Positions 23,821 to 35,895 are shown, numbered from the stretch's first letter. The stretch: DNA of 64,000 nt from Rhododendron vialii (GCF_030253575.1 NC_080567.1:38159501-38223500), one strand, 5' to 3'. Numbers and translations: made by a program. The notes: generated from the sequence alone by a model not told the origin.

Positions 23821-23831
23821 CATCCATTATG

Positions 23832-23838
23832 CTATAAA
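23832..23838 (+). promoter_or_regulatory. TATA box of the proline-rich protein gene
   Basis: TATAAAA, about 80 bases before the start codon at 23917. This places transcription initiation near 23865, with a leader of about 50 bases. A good match to the plant TATA consensus in the right place. Confidence 0.75.
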
Positions 23839-23916
23839 AACCGAGTCCTTTGCCATGCAAATTCAATTCACTCTAAGCCTTTGAGAGGCCTTAAGAGAGG
23901 ATAGTTAGTTCCAGCA

Positions 23917-24717
23917 ATGGGGACTCATGATTCCCTCAGTAGAGGGGTAATTCTGGGATTTTGGGTGGTGTTGGTTTTTGGCACTAGCTTCTGCTATGGG
24001 GCTGACAAGAATGTTCTTGAGGTGGTTGGCATGGGAGAGTGCGCAGATTGTGCAGAGAGTAATATCCAGACCAGTCATGCCTTTTCGGGTAAATATTATT
24101 CCTTCTGTCCCGAATTTCTTGTCCATTTTTATTATTCTCGAATTCCTCAAAAAATTGTTTATATCTTTTAAAAGTATAATGTTTTTTTATATTCAATATG
24201 GTTCTTATTTGATCTTTCTCATAGACTTGCCATGCAAACACAAATTTTCGATTATCTCTTATTTTTCTCTAGCAAATGGAAGTCCTATAAAATTCTTATG
24301 CACCCTTCATGATCAGACAATGAGGCAATTTACTTTAAAACTCAATCTCAATTGAAAAAGTGACAAATGTGACAGCTTTTGATTAGAGGTTATGTACCCA
24401 ACTTAACACTATGCTTGCCACCGGGCTAGGCAAGACACGGCACGAATGACATGAATATTACTCGGTCGTTTGACTTCAAAGCCTTGTGCTAGCACATCGT
24501 TTGAATAAATGGCCGGAAAATAACCGAAGTAGCTCAATGCTAATGTCCCTATCGAATTGCTCGTACCTATTAGCTGCCAACTCAGTTCAAATTTTTAGTC
24601 TAAAGGATAATTAACTCGTGAAGTAATTGATAGTGTTAATATAAATAAAACCAAGATATATATTACTTAAAAACAAATCTCCTTACTCTCCATCATTCAC
24701 CACAAGGGTCTTCATTA

Positions 24718-24768
<51 letters not shown>

Positions 24769-26025
24769 ATTTGTAGCCATGACTTGCACACTTTGGATGG
24801 ATTGTTTCCAACCAAATATAATAAGTCCAATCGTTAACTCTCTTCACTTTGTACAGGCCTTGGAGTGACCATTGACTGCAAATCCCCAAATGGAGAATTC
24901 AAAACAAGAGCCCACGGCCAACTCGACAAAGAAGGCAACTTCAAAGCAGCCCTTCCCCAAGCAATTTTCGAAGACGGAAAACTGAAGGAAGAGTGCTACG
25001 CACAGCTCCACAGCGCATCCGCCACCCCGTGCCCTGCCCACGACGGCCTCGAATCCTCCAAAATCATCGTCAAATCCGACGGCAACAACAAGCAAACCTT
25101 CACCACCGCCGGAAAGCTCAGATTCTCGCCGGCGACTTGCACCTCTGCCTTCCTGTGGCCCTACTTCAAGTACCCGCCTCTAAAAAACTTCGGCCACCCC
25201 TTCCCCCACAAGGTCTTCCCTCCAATTTACAAAAAACCGTTACCTCCACATGTACCACTTTTCAAAAAGCCGTTACCACCACCAATACCAATTTACAAAA
25301 AGCCGTTACCGCCACCAATACCAATTTACAAAAAACCGTTCCCTCCACATATTTCATATTTCAAAAAGCCATTACCGCCACCAATACCAATTTTCAAAAA
25401 GCCGTTACCGCCACCGATACCAATTTACAAAAAGCCCCTTCCCCCACCAATACCGATTTACAAAAAGCCGCTTCCCCCACCAGTCCCGATCTACAAAAAG
25501 CCTCTCCCGCCTCCCGTTCCAATTTACAAACCAAAGCTGCCTCCGTACAAAAAGCTGCTTCCGCCACCCATTCCAATTTATAAGCCAAAACCACCAGTGT
25601 TTAAGCCACCTCCGTACAAAAAGCCGCTTCCCCCACCAGTCCCAATCTACGAGCCAAAACCACCGGTGTTCAAGCCGCCTCCATACAAAAAGCCGCTTCC
25701 CCCACCAATCCCAATCTACAAGCCAAAACCACCGGTGTTCAAGCCGCCTCCATTCAAAAAGCCGCTTCCGCCACCGATCCCAATTTACAAAAAACCGCTT
25801 CCACCACCGATCCCGATTTACAAAAAACCACTTCCGCCACCAATCCCAATTTACAAAAAGCCGCTTCCGCCTCCGGTCCCGATATACAAAAAGCCCCTTC
25901 CACCATTCCCAGTCCATCCACCACTTTCTAAGCTACCTCCCTTCTCTAAAATACCCCCAAAGTATTTCCACCATCCCAAGCTTGGGTCATGGCCTCCCTT
26001 GCCTCCTTTCTCTCCTCATGCTTAG
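23917..26025 (+). CDS. Secreted proline-rich protein with Pollen Ole e 1/extensin-like domain, 2 exons
   Basis: Exons 23917-24088 and 24857-26025 join in phase to 1341 bp (446 residues). A hydrophobic signal peptide (VILGFWVVLVFGTSFCYG) is followed by a Cys-containing Ole e 1-type domain, residues about 33-150: VVGMGECADCAES, GLGVTIDCKSPNGEFKTRA, LKEECYAQLHSASATPCPAH. From about residue 165 to the end there are some twenty variants of a PLPPPIPIYKK repeat, including KPKPPVFKPPPYKK blocks, ending in a KLPPFSKIPPKYFHHP-type tail. This is the layout of Arabidopsis PRP2/PRP4-like cell-wall proteins. The product should be exported, hydroxylated and possibly crosslinked in the wall. The repeat region also gives long open frames in two other frames, which are shadows. 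The last 92 coding bases occur again at 35804 through a tandem duplication. Orthology to one named PRP is not claimed. Confidence 0.93.
24098..24370. mobile_element. Possible diverged Stowaway-like insertion in the intron of the proline-rich gene
   Basis: CTTCTGTCCCGAATTTCTTG near the left end resembles Stowaway termini, and 'TTCAATATGGTTCTTATTTG' resembles the interior of the 12347 and 34495 elements. The right end is unclear. Confidence 0.35.
24720..24767. repeat. (GA)n microsatellite in the intron of the proline-rich gene
   Basis: About 24 GA dinucleotides roughly 90 bases before the acceptor of exon 2. On + it is purine-rich, so it does not serve as a polypyrimidine tract. Confidence 0.95.
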
Positions 26026-26085
26026 GCAACCATCGTAATATTTTCTGGTTTTAATTATTCAATTTGCTTGATATTTTATTATCAT

Positions 26086-26091
26086 AATAAA
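26086..26091 (+). terminator. Candidate polyadenylation signal of the proline-rich gene
   Basis: AATAAA about 60 bases after the stop codon. It is retained in the duplicated tail near 35959. Confidence 0.5.
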
Positions 26092-26696
26092 AAATGCAAG
26101 GGAGAAAGAGAGAAGAGGAGGAGGGAGGGAGAAATTAAGAAGACTTATGGGAGTATGTTATTGTGGGAAGAAAGTGTGAGTAGTTCGATGTTGTTTTCCT
26201 TCCTTTTTTTTTTTGAAGTATTTTATCAATGCTGTTAATTTATGTGTTTCAAGAAGATGATGGATGCATGTGAATGTTGTATTGGTCGTTTGGAGAAGCC
26301 TATAAATGTCCAAATGGATGTGCTTAATTAATTGCAGAAAAAGTATTTACTTTGTTAAGTTGTTTAATTTATGCACTCTTTGAAAATCTCTATCTGAGTT
26401 ACTGCACTTTGGTTAGTTCATATATAGATGATTTGAACTTCTCCAAATTCTTTGCTAATGGATCCTCTAAATCCTGGTAACTCTATTTTTTTCATAAACA
26501 AAAAAAAGTAAATGGGAAATGCCTTTTCGAAAAATTTTCCCTTTTAGTGTTCGATTTATGAAAATTGCTCGACCTTTTGTTCAACGCAACAAGCACTATG
26601 CATGCAGTGATGGGCCACTGATGGCGACCATTAGGACCAAAAAATTATTTGCACATTTTTCTCTAGAAATTTCAATCCTCAAACTAGATAGAAAAC

Positions 26697-26875
26697 ACCA
26701 ACGGACTTGTAGCTCAATGACACTTCTTCACCTCTTTCACATAGAATGTGAGGATTCGATTCTCGCCAGAAGAGCGAGTGCTTGGTGTGGTGGTGTATGC
26801 CCTTTAGGCTTTGCCCCACCCATATGCCGCTTAGCAGTATCCCTTCTTCATCCTCTTAGAAGTAGACTAGACATC
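26697..26875 (+). mobile_element. tRNA-derived SINE-like element (unit 1 copy)
   Basis: It contains TTGTAGCTCAATGACA (A-box-like) and GTGAGGATTCGATTCTCGCC (B-box-like), followed by a 'GCGAGTGCTTGGTGTGGTGG' body. The spacing of the two boxes suits a tRNA-derived SINE. The same element is present at 36573-36750 in unit 2, so it predates the duplication. Confidence 0.6.
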
Positions 26876-27098
26876 TATCAAGTGACAAAAAGACAGTAGT
26901 AAACAAAATTTTCACATGTTCCTCAAATACATTTCCACTTTCGGATGTGTTTTAATTAAATTTTTTAGTATGAGAAACAACATCATTTTTCCTCAAAATA
27001 CAAGGTTATTCAAAAAAATTATTTCAAATTCAATATACAATTTGGATTATTCGTGTCGGACCCTGGAGTGGATCTACAAGCCGTCAGTGCCCGTAGAC

Positions 27099-27538
27099 GA
27101 GCCCGGCTCCTCTCCAATCCATTTAATGGATTGGAGAGAACACTCTCTCCAATTCCGGCTAGGGAAAAACTTTTTAAATCACACTTCAATGATCGGAATT
27201 GTTCATAATTTTTAATGCACTAAAAGCATCAAGCATGCCAAAAATTATTTTGATCAATTATCATTTGATATGATTTTGAAACAAATTTATATTGAAAAAA
27301 ATTAGAAAGAGGTTTTGTTCTAATGTTGCAATCTTATATTTTGCAAGATAATGTGTTCTAATGTGTTTCAAAATCATATCTAATGATGTCCAATAAACTT
27401 GATTTTTGGCATACTTCATGTTCTCAATGAGAAAAATAAAATGAACTATTTCGATCATTGACATAAGAACGTAAAAAAATTTTATGGGCTGAGATTGGAG
27501 AGAGTATTCTCTCCAATAATTGAAGAGGAGCCGGACTC
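27099..27538. mobile_element. Mutator-type MITE with 9-bp target duplication, unit 1 only
   Basis: Terminal inverted repeats GAGCCCGGCTCCTCTCCAAT and ATTGAAGAGGAGCCGGACTC, with further inner inverted blocks (AGAGAACACTCTCTCCAAT facing ATTGGAGAGAGTATTCTCT). Flanked by CCCGTAGAC (27090-27098) and CCCGTATAC (27539-27547), a 9-bp duplication with one mismatch as made by MULEs. In unit 2 the matching site (near 37298, inverted) is empty and has a single GCACGTAGAC. No transposase frame in 440 bp. Confidence 0.85.
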
Positions 27539-28515
27539 CCCGTATACGGGTTGAATATTGATAACTAAAGATTCAGTATCACAAATTATTGTATAATTCC
27601 CCTAATCAAGGAGTAATTAAAGATTCGCCTCCTTCCTACTGTGGGGCGTAAATAAGGCGTTAGGGTCGGGCTGTAGATTGTAGAACAAATAAATACTGCA
27701 CCATTTGTACACTACCTGTATATTCCTTTTTGGTAAGTAGAATTTCATATGCAACATTGCCAACAAAGCTCAAAACAACTCATGGTCATGGTGTGGTTGT
27801 GTTTCCTTTTTTGGAGTTTCAGTTTCCAATATCGTATTCATTGTCGTAGGCCGGTTTCTGCCGCCTGTCTCTACATTTGGAAGGGGCTGGCTCGGCTTAA
27901 CAGCGAGGCTGGTTTTTCGGTGGTTTGTGCGGCGGTGGAGTCTATAGCATTTAGGTTTTTGGGTGTTGGATTGGGTGGGCCGGTACTCGGTTGGACCGGA
28001 TTTGAGTGTTTTGGGCTTTTATCTGTTTTATTTGGGTATTGGGTTGTGTTGTCTTGTTTATTTGTTACTGAACCTTTATAGACCTTTGAGTATTTTGAAT
28101 TTTGCCCTTGAGATGTATCATCCAACATTTTGTTGGATCCCCTTTCTCTTTCCTCGTTTGTAAAAAAATTTCATCTATCGCCAATTAAAAAAAAAAATTA
28201 TGGGCAAACAAAAAAAACCATCGTAATATGGGCTGGCTTGTCTCCAATTTGTGCCAAAATTGAACTCCACAGTACAAAGTCAACCTGTGACAATGAGATT
28301 TCGTCATCTTCTATTTTTCTTAAGCAAGTTTGGTGGAATTACACCGTAGTCATGATTTCTAGACTAGTTTGATTTTTTTTACGGGTGCGTAACACAGATT
28401 CATAAGAAATAAACGTTTCTGATTATTAGAGTGTGATTCATGGTGGGATCACAAAGCTAGATTCGTATGCGTCTTGACTCCGCCCAATCTATGTGTAGTT
28501 GGGCACACACAGACC

Positions 28516-28627
28516 CAGGTTTTTCTCACCGGGGATTCCTCGTCGTATCAAAATCCTTTCGGATGTACAGGCAGGTTTTTCTCACCGGGGATTCCTCTTC
28601 ATATCAAAATCCTTTCGGATGTACAGG
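28516..28627. repeat. 56-bp local tandem duplication, unit 1 only
   Basis: CAGGTTTTTCTCACCGGGGA ... TTTCGGATGTACAGG occurs twice here and once in unit 2 (near 38081). The duplication therefore postdates the segmental event, or one copy was lost in unit 2. Confidence 0.85.
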
Positions 28628-28984
28628 TGAAGCTTCAACAGGACGACCTTATTTCATCAAGGCTGGCAAAGAGGAAAAAGCAAAGCCCTCTATACGGACT
28701 AGCCTGCCCACGACCCGCCTGCCAATTGCATAGGCTTAGGACAAATAAATCCTCCAGAGACTAATGAACTTTGAAAGACCATCTTAAGATTATTGTATAG
28801 AGCACATCACCCTTCCTTTACTCCATGGAAATTGGATTGATGGTAACGGATGCTGAAGTCAAAGAGGTCGAAACGCCTATGATCCTGTCATAGTGAGGAG
28901 TTCCCCACAATCATAAAATATCTTGGTCTCCCAACCGGCTACTGTGAACAAAAAACAAACAAGACAGACCCCTTACATCTTCTT

Positions 28985-31103
28985 TGTCACGCCCCAAATC
29001 CGGGAGCATGACTGGCCGTGTACCATGAAGCAATCATGGGACACGAAACCTAATTAAAAACATTTTTAACAACTTAAAACAAATAAATAAAAAAAACTGG
29101 ATATTTTATTACAATAAAATGCGCGACACCAAACCAATATTTTTCTTAAGCAAACGACACAATATCCGATATTTTCCAATCTCCAAATTCCACAACGAAC
29201 TGCCAATTAATAAAAGTGCGAAAGCTAATAAAAATGCGGAAGCTTTTTGGCAATAGAAAAGAAATAAAAATGCAGACGTCCTAGAGGTCCAAACAGAAGG
29301 TCCCGACAACGCCGCAGAGTCCTCTACAATGCCCCATGCACTAACCTGGAAAAAAAAATGTGGAATAAATCCGTCAGCTGACAAGCCCAGTGAGTAGTTA
29401 AGCATGCTAAGCGTGATAATACAAAGTGGCATACTTTTGAATGAACGATAATGAGGGTTCCAAAGAAATGGTGTCAAATTAAGGAGGGTCGAAGGTTCAA
29501 CGAATAATACCAACAAACTAACGAAGTCAATGGCTCAACAAATAGTTTCCACAAGACGAATATAGATTAATGAATACTATGAACGATAATCAAATCACCA
29601 CAATAATTATACCAAACCATGAGTCCAATAATATCCGAACAATGAACGACGATAAACAGGAGTCTAAACCAAAGTGGGAACCATGATCACCAATTACCAA
29701 GTACCAATTACCAAATCATCAACTGCCAAATATTTTCTCAGGGCTTAGCCCGTTGGATCCATCACCGCACTTAGAGTCACCACAGGATGGCGACTGGAAC
29801 CTTTTCCCTAAGCCAATCCGGAATAGGGTCACAGAGTATTTCACAAGTCTTTTCCCTATCCGTTGAGCATTAGAGTCACAGGGTATTTCACAAGTCTTTT
29901 CCCTAGTAGCCAAAATCACCACGATATCTCACTGGTCTTTTCCTTGGACTTTAATAAATATCAACACAGTCTATGGTCCCAAACACAAATAGAACATTGG
30001 CGAGCCGGAGGCACCTGCACCAGGATTATTCTCCGTGCCGTTGCAGAGTCACAATAATATGAAGAAGTCAACAAATCGACGACAATAAAAGTAAGGGCAC
30101 GCAATCAATCACAAATATTATCAAATAACCTTGTATGCCAAAGGGTATGTCAATTGTCAATAATTATGAGAGCAAAGAACAAGATTAATATTTATCGGAT
30201 TACAACAAATACCGAATTGTCAAGAATAGATTGGCTCAAGAGGATTTCCAAAGGAAGGGATCACATGCTTAACCACTCACCTTAAATCCGAAAGGATGCA
30301 ACCAAATGCGACGTTGATAACAATCCACTAGTCTGTATCGCAAATAAAAGAAACACATCGAATTATAAGTGCTTGAATGATCCCCTATGCTGTAACTAGT
30401 CAACAGTTAACGAATATATATACTACTAGTAATTGAATTCCTAAACCTAAAACTAGACTAACTTACCAGGACCTTTACCAATCAAATTAACTCCATTACC
30501 TGATCAACACCACATTAAAATACCACCATCAACTCTCGCCTTCACGCACGGCACACACACAGCACTACATGCACGCACCTATCTCTCACTCTCTCCAAAC
30601 AAAACTCTAATTTTTCTAATAAATGAAGAGGAGAGCCATAAGGGTAATAGAATAAAATACTTATTAAGAAAAGTGAACAAAGTCTTACCGAAGAACAAAA
30701 CTTCTCGACCGCTAGGTCCACTACTGCTCTATTTTGAAGAACTCTCAACTGCCGCTTCTCTCTTCCTCCCTCTTGTTCTCAACTTTTTGGAATAAAACAA
30801 CCCTACTTCTCAAATGTTTCCTCATCCTAACAAACTGCCCACGTTCAAACTTAAAACTTATCTTGTCTATTTACACAATCAACCCAACATTATTCTTTAC
30901 GTTAACTAATCACTTGTGAGGACCCATTCCCAATTTAACCAAACTTAGGATTTTAAGCGATACGTGTAACTGATGCCAAAAATAAGCAACCCAACATATA
31001 TTTTTTTTTAGCAAAAAGTTTAAAAAGAAAAATAAAAGATTTAATTATTTGGGTCAAAAATATTATTATTATTATTATTTTACTGAAAAAGTGGGACGTC
31101 ACA
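28985..31103 (-). mobile_element. Solo-LTR-like element, unit 1 only
   Basis: Ends are TGTCACGCCCC ... GGGACGTCACA, flanked by TTCTT on both sides (28980-28984 and 31104-31108). The corresponding place in unit 2 (near 38498) has a single, unfilled ATCTTCTTGCCC. At 2.1 kb and without coding frames it is read as a solo LTR or short LTR derivative. On the minus strand it starts TGTGACGTCCC and ends GGGGCGTGACA, like the element at 1722-3650, and both carry a GGTGAGT motif. It inserted after the segmental duplication. Treated as a fossil; looks structurally complete as an LTR. Confidence 0.8.
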
Positions 31104-31375
31104 TTCTTGCCCTCAAATCCGCAGTAATTCGCATGCATGCACATATACGTGCTCCGACAGGAGCAGAAAGAGAGGTTATCAACATTCTCAAGTCTTATGA
31201 TATGTGTCGTGAGAAAAGGGTAATCAACATTCAAGTTAAACAAGTTACCTAAACTGCTGACGCATGATATATGACATGGTTTCATACTACGAAACTGTAC
31301 CCTTAAGAATCTTCATATACTGATAACAGTCTAAAAGCCAAGACACATGAAGAGAACGGCCAGGGTTTAAGAGTT

Positions 31376-34300
31376 TCAGACGCCTAAAGCATCAGCATGA
31401 CGCTGAACTACCAGTAAGCTCTTGAGGCGCTCAACAGCTTCCTTCATGGTGGGCCGCCTCTCTGGATTGTCGTCTATGCATTGCATCCCCAGTGTTGTTA
31501 TTTTGGTACCATCGCTCTCCTCAAAGTATGGATCTTCTGCTAAGCTCCTGTGGACAAGAGAACAGCCGTCCTTGTACTCAATCTTAGCCCATTCATCTGT
31601 CAGAGGAGTATCACTCAAAACAATTTCTTTCAACTCAAGAACCCTTTTGGCTATTGTTCCCAGAAGAACAACGCCAAATGAAAAGACATCTGACCATGCC
31701 TCCCACCATTCACCATATCCTGAATAATTTTGTCAACAATTACAAAACCATACCAGATAGAACTTTAAGAAGAAGAAAAATGAAAAGGAGATAAACAGTA
31801 TAGCTTTTTAAGGATATTTAAGAAAGATGGTGACCAATAAAACCACAATATTGGATGACATGAACCCAATCCAAGACTTGGAAACTAGAAGTCTAAAACT
31901 AAGAAATTATACCAGGAAGTAAAACAAAGGTTGCAGAAAACCAAGGAACCTTCAAAAGGGACAGGAAAAAAAAAACGAAATCATTTCACAAAATTTTATG
32001 ATCCAGCAATAATGTTGAACAAGGCTCTACTGACCACTGATTTCGTGTTCTGAAATATTCTATGACTTACTTAACAGGCTTCTTCTCTAAAAGTGGTTTA
32101 GGATGTGAAACTTCAAGACTTCGATTTCAGATCAGAATTATATGAAACCGATTCTTATGCTGGAAAACAATTAATAATGCATATTCCAGATATTGGAATT
32201 TTGAATTCGACTAATTTAATCATATGAGTTTGACAGCCAGGTCAATCTTCTGTTTTTCCTATCCAATTTCATGATACAATCGCCACAGTAATTTTCATAT
32301 CAAAAGGACAGCCAGTGTAGGTCCATCTTTATTCTTTCCCTATCCAATTTCTGATACAATCACCACAGTAATTACTATATCAACAACTTATCAAAAAGTA
32401 ATTTTCTATATCAGAAGGTTCGGTCAACCCTGAACAGCTTGACTTCACGTCAGGATGAGGAATATCCACATTTCACAACTATCAGACAAGGTTTACAGGA
32501 TCAAAAAAAAAAAGACAAGGTTTACCAGTTTTACTTTCTCATTCCTCTTCTTATATCTTTCTCCATCTGGACCATCACCCAGGGGACAAACTGATATTCC
32601 AGCATGCAAACACTTGTAAGTTTTCGTGTTTGCTATCATATAATTACTGTTCGTTTTACAGATACATCCTTTACACTTGACAAGTTTTTGTTTGCTATCA
32701 TTGGCTACTAATTTCTACCAAGGAATTTTGCTTAACCAGATTATCATTCATCGATTCCTCTAGCTCCATAAAAATCCTACAAATCCTCCTTGGTTAAGAT
32801 TCCTCATCTCTTAAGCCTAGAACACAATATGTCATTGGTAAAACTGTGCAAATAGTGATTACTGTCTTCGAAATGATGGTGCACAAAAAAAGAATGAAAG
32901 GTTCAATACCTGGAGAGATCAAAAATGGATCAACATAGCCAACAGACATAAATATATGTTTTTTGTCCGGGCCCCGTTCACCAAGAACCCCTCCACTCAT
33001 AATCGAAAAGTCCAACAAAATTGGATTCCAATCCTATGATCAAAACAAAAAAAAATTAACCGATAAATGAATAGACTGAAAGCAAAGAAATGAAACGGGA
33101 GGCAAAGGCTTCAGAAGAGGAACAAGAAATAGAAGAACAACAGAAGTTTCAGTGTTAAACAAAAAGAGGAGGATCTGACAAACCTGATCAAGGACTATAT
33201 GAGCTGCATTAATATTCAGAAGCAGGTACGGCTTTGCTTGACCATGCAGAAACTCAAGAAGACGTGCAAAACAAAGAATTGTCTTAATGCTCTGAGGCCA
33301 GGTAAACGATTCTGCAGACAAGCATTTAATGTACCCAGGAGTTAGAAATGCATCAGGAACGAAGTAATGAAGAAAAACGATAAAAAATGTATTTCCCATG
33401 TTAAGTGGTGCTTCTTCTTCTTCTTTTTTCTCCCGCTGGCTCTCACCAATAATCTCATGCAAGAGAGGGAGAATTACGTTAAGGAATTTAAATGTCAACT
33501 AAGTCCCACAAAACTCTCAGTTCCACAGGTCATGTCTCACACTTTAGAGTTTAAACTTTTTAAGACTCGAAAATTCTGGCAATTGGGACACTCACGAAAA
33601 TTGGCATAAGACAATTTCCTCTTCATACTAAATGTCAGGAAAGGCATTAAAAGGAGCTATTTGTATTACACCTATAACTGGTACTCGAGCTAACTTTCAA
33701 GTATCATCTATGTCTGAGGGAGTGGGCCCATAAGATATCAATGTTTGATGTCCAAATCTTACATACAAACAAACAAATTAAAACATAAAATAACTGTTAA
33801 AAGTACCTTTTCTCGTCAGGTTATGCAGAGTATCTATAGGATCCAGATCATAAACAACACCTTTTACTTCTCCAGGGCAATAGCCAATGAATTTCACCAA
33901 GTTTGGATGATGATTTACGGTAGGATCTCTCAGAAACCTTACTTCTTCCTACAAGAGAAGTTGCATCATTACCGACATTATGTAGAAAACTAAGCAACAG
34001 GATATAAACTATGAGGTCAACAACATACATCGTACATGACATTGCAACAAGCTTCTCTGTAGAAGCGCTCTTGTTCCTGATCCCATATCTTCACTGTCAC
34101 ATATCGGGATTCTGCACCAGTCACATGCGAGTCGATCTTTGCACGGTATAGTTTTCCAAACTGAGTCCGTCCAATAAAGTACTTCTCATCATAATTGTTT
34201 GTGAGTTTTTCTAACTCTGCCTCCTGATATTTGCGTGGCTTTGGAGATAGCATATCTTTCCCATGCAGCATTCCATCTAAAAATCAGGAAGATTGTTCAA

Positions 34301-35427
34301 ATAATGTCAGTAAAAAGTTAGATAATAAGTAAATTCCTCGTACAATTGTGTAATTCTATTTCCCTGAAGTGTTCACTTTAATGAAAATAGCACATTCAAC
34401 ATGAACATTAACATAACAAACGTCAAAAGAAGCTTTATAGGATTGAACATGCTAAAGAAACTCCAGTTTGAAAATCTCATGCATTAAGCAATTACTCCCT
34501 CCGTCCCATTTTTATTGTCCATTTTCGTTTCTCGTGCCGTTCTTTCAACGCTTATATCTCTCAATCTATAATGTTTTTCATAATTTTGAAAACTTTGTAT
34601 TATAGATCTAATCGAGAACTATCAAACAAAATCCATATTGCATATTTTTGGAGATTCATATTGGAAGATATAAGCATTGAAAGAATGACACGAAAAACGA
34701 AAATGGACAATAAAAATGGGACGGAGGGAGTATTTTTTAGACGGAATATAAGCAAAAACTACAAAGAAAACTGAATGAGGATAGTCATACATAAAACTTC
34801 AGCTTATAAATTGTTACAACAACACTGTTGAGATTCATATTCTAACTCATATAGGCCAATACGACAGGAAAAAAAATTTCCTGTAAACTGTAATTCAGGA
34901 CCTTCTAATTTGTCCCTTTCTCTAATAAGATATAACCTCTCTCCTCTTTCACTCTATCACCCACCGTCTAAATTCAAGCTCTCGTAAAATAGATAGTTGA
35001 GCACCAAATAGCTCTAATAGATAGTGTAACGAGAGCACTTTCAGAGCAGGCCATCCAAATCCAAGTCACTTGATACGAAATCATATATATATGATAACCA
35101 AACCCTAAGATTACCCACCAATTAGCTAAGAACCCAAACTCTTCTCCGTAAGACTTCGCTCAAAACCTAATAATGTTCGCTGCCAAAGAAACTATAGAAC
35201 GTCTTGGATTTACAAAAAGGAATTGGAGTTTATTTCGAAACTAGAACCATTCACAATCGAACCAAAAACAGAAATATACATGATCAGAGAGTCGAATCAA
35301 ACCTATAGCGGATGAAACAGACACGGCCCCTCAGATAGATGATTATACCTGCGGAAAAGATTGAAGCGTCTAGCTGGAGAAATCTAGCCTTCTTCGGAAG
35401 AGGAGATTCAGGTGACGACGAACCCAT
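31376..35427 (-). CDS. Receptor-like cytoplasmic pseudokinase, copy A, 6 exons
   Basis: Exons in order of transcription: 35427-35349, 34276-34029, 33948-33807, 33311-33184, 33033-32910, 31719-31376. All GT/AG and in phase; 1065 bp, 354 residues, no internal stop. A protein-kinase fold is visible. The Gly-rich loop is degraded (FIGRTQFGKLYRA), the VTVKIW lysine is kept, and NHHPNLVKFIGYC and GVVYDLDP follow in the N-lobe and hinge. The catalytic loop reads YLLLNINAAHIVLD in place of HRDxKxxNILLD, so Asp, Lys and Asn are all replaced. The DFG position reads LDFSIM. The C-lobe keeps EAWSDVFSFGVVLLG and the terminal NPERRPTMKEAVERL. Such proteins usually act as scaffolds or decoys in receptor complexes; ZRK-type RLCKs are an analogy only, and the subfamily is not assigned. 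Intron 1 carries a Stowaway MITE. Confidence 0.88.
34495..34730. mobile_element. Stowaway MITE in intron 1 of pseudokinase copy A
   Basis: Terminal repeats CTCCCTCCGTCCCATTTTTA and TAAAAATGGGACGGAGGGAG are perfect inverted copies flanked by TA on both sides. The 236-bp interior is nearly palindromic (CGTTTCTCGTGCCGTTCTTT facing AAAGAATGACACGAAAAACG). Well preserved, therefore young. Copy B lacks it but holds a different stretch of about 100 bp at the same place. Confidence 0.93.
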
Positions 35428-35803
35428 ACCTCTGTCTGTCAATGGAAGTTCCAAAAATGTGCCTGCCTATTCACGCGAGCTCCATCGCTGACCTTTTTAT
35501 AGATAGAGGGAAGAAGACTTGGTTCCATTCCGAGGAGGACAAGGATTGGTTCGGCCCAGCCCCTGCTATACCCATTGACAACAGAAACTCTCGTCTTCTT
35601 TGGGTTCTAATAACCACTTTGTTTTCCCCAGAACAGTCCCTGTGTTTTTTCCTCCACTGACGAAATTGCCCCGGAAGCCATCTCATTAATAATCTTTGTT
35701 CTAGAAGACAATTACTTACTTTTGTATCTTTCATACTGCTATTGGTTTTCAATTTTCATTGCACTCAACTTCTTATTTTCCCACACCCGACATTCTCATA
35801 AAG

Positions 35804-35895
35804 TACCTCCCTTCTCTAAAATACCCTCAAAGTATTTCCACCATCCCAAGCTTGGGTCATGGCCTCCTTTGCCTCCTTTCTCTCCTCATGCTTAG
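35804..35895 (+). pseudogene. 3' tail fragment of the proline-rich protein gene
   Basis: The last 92 coding bases of the gene at 23917-26025, including its TAG, followed by the same 3' flank. Promoter, signal peptide and domains are absent, so it cannot make the protein. It marks the duplication junction. Confidence 0.92.

Larger units (their letters stand above)
25934..35803. repeat. Tandem segmental duplication, unit 1 (9.87 kb)
   Basis: Starts within the last coding bases of the proline-rich gene (TACCTCCCTTCTCTAAAATA) and ends after the kinase A upstream region (ACCCGACATTCTCATAAA). The same sequence in the same order reappears in unit 2. Unit 1 is longer because it carries a MULE-type MITE, a solo-LTR-like element and a Stowaway that unit 2 lacks, and has a 56-bp local duplication at 28516-28627. 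Confidence 0.92.

Noticed and set aside
24683-24889. A minus-strand coding frame across the GA run of the proline-rich intron
   Set aside because: Built mostly from SLSLSL codons of the microsatellite; no homology.
25250-26038. Long alternative frames (SKSRYRHQYQF on + and FVNRDWWGKRLF on -) over the proline-rich gene
   Set aside because: Shadows of the proline-rich repeat in other frames; the in-frame exon has a signal peptide, a known domain and correct splice sites.
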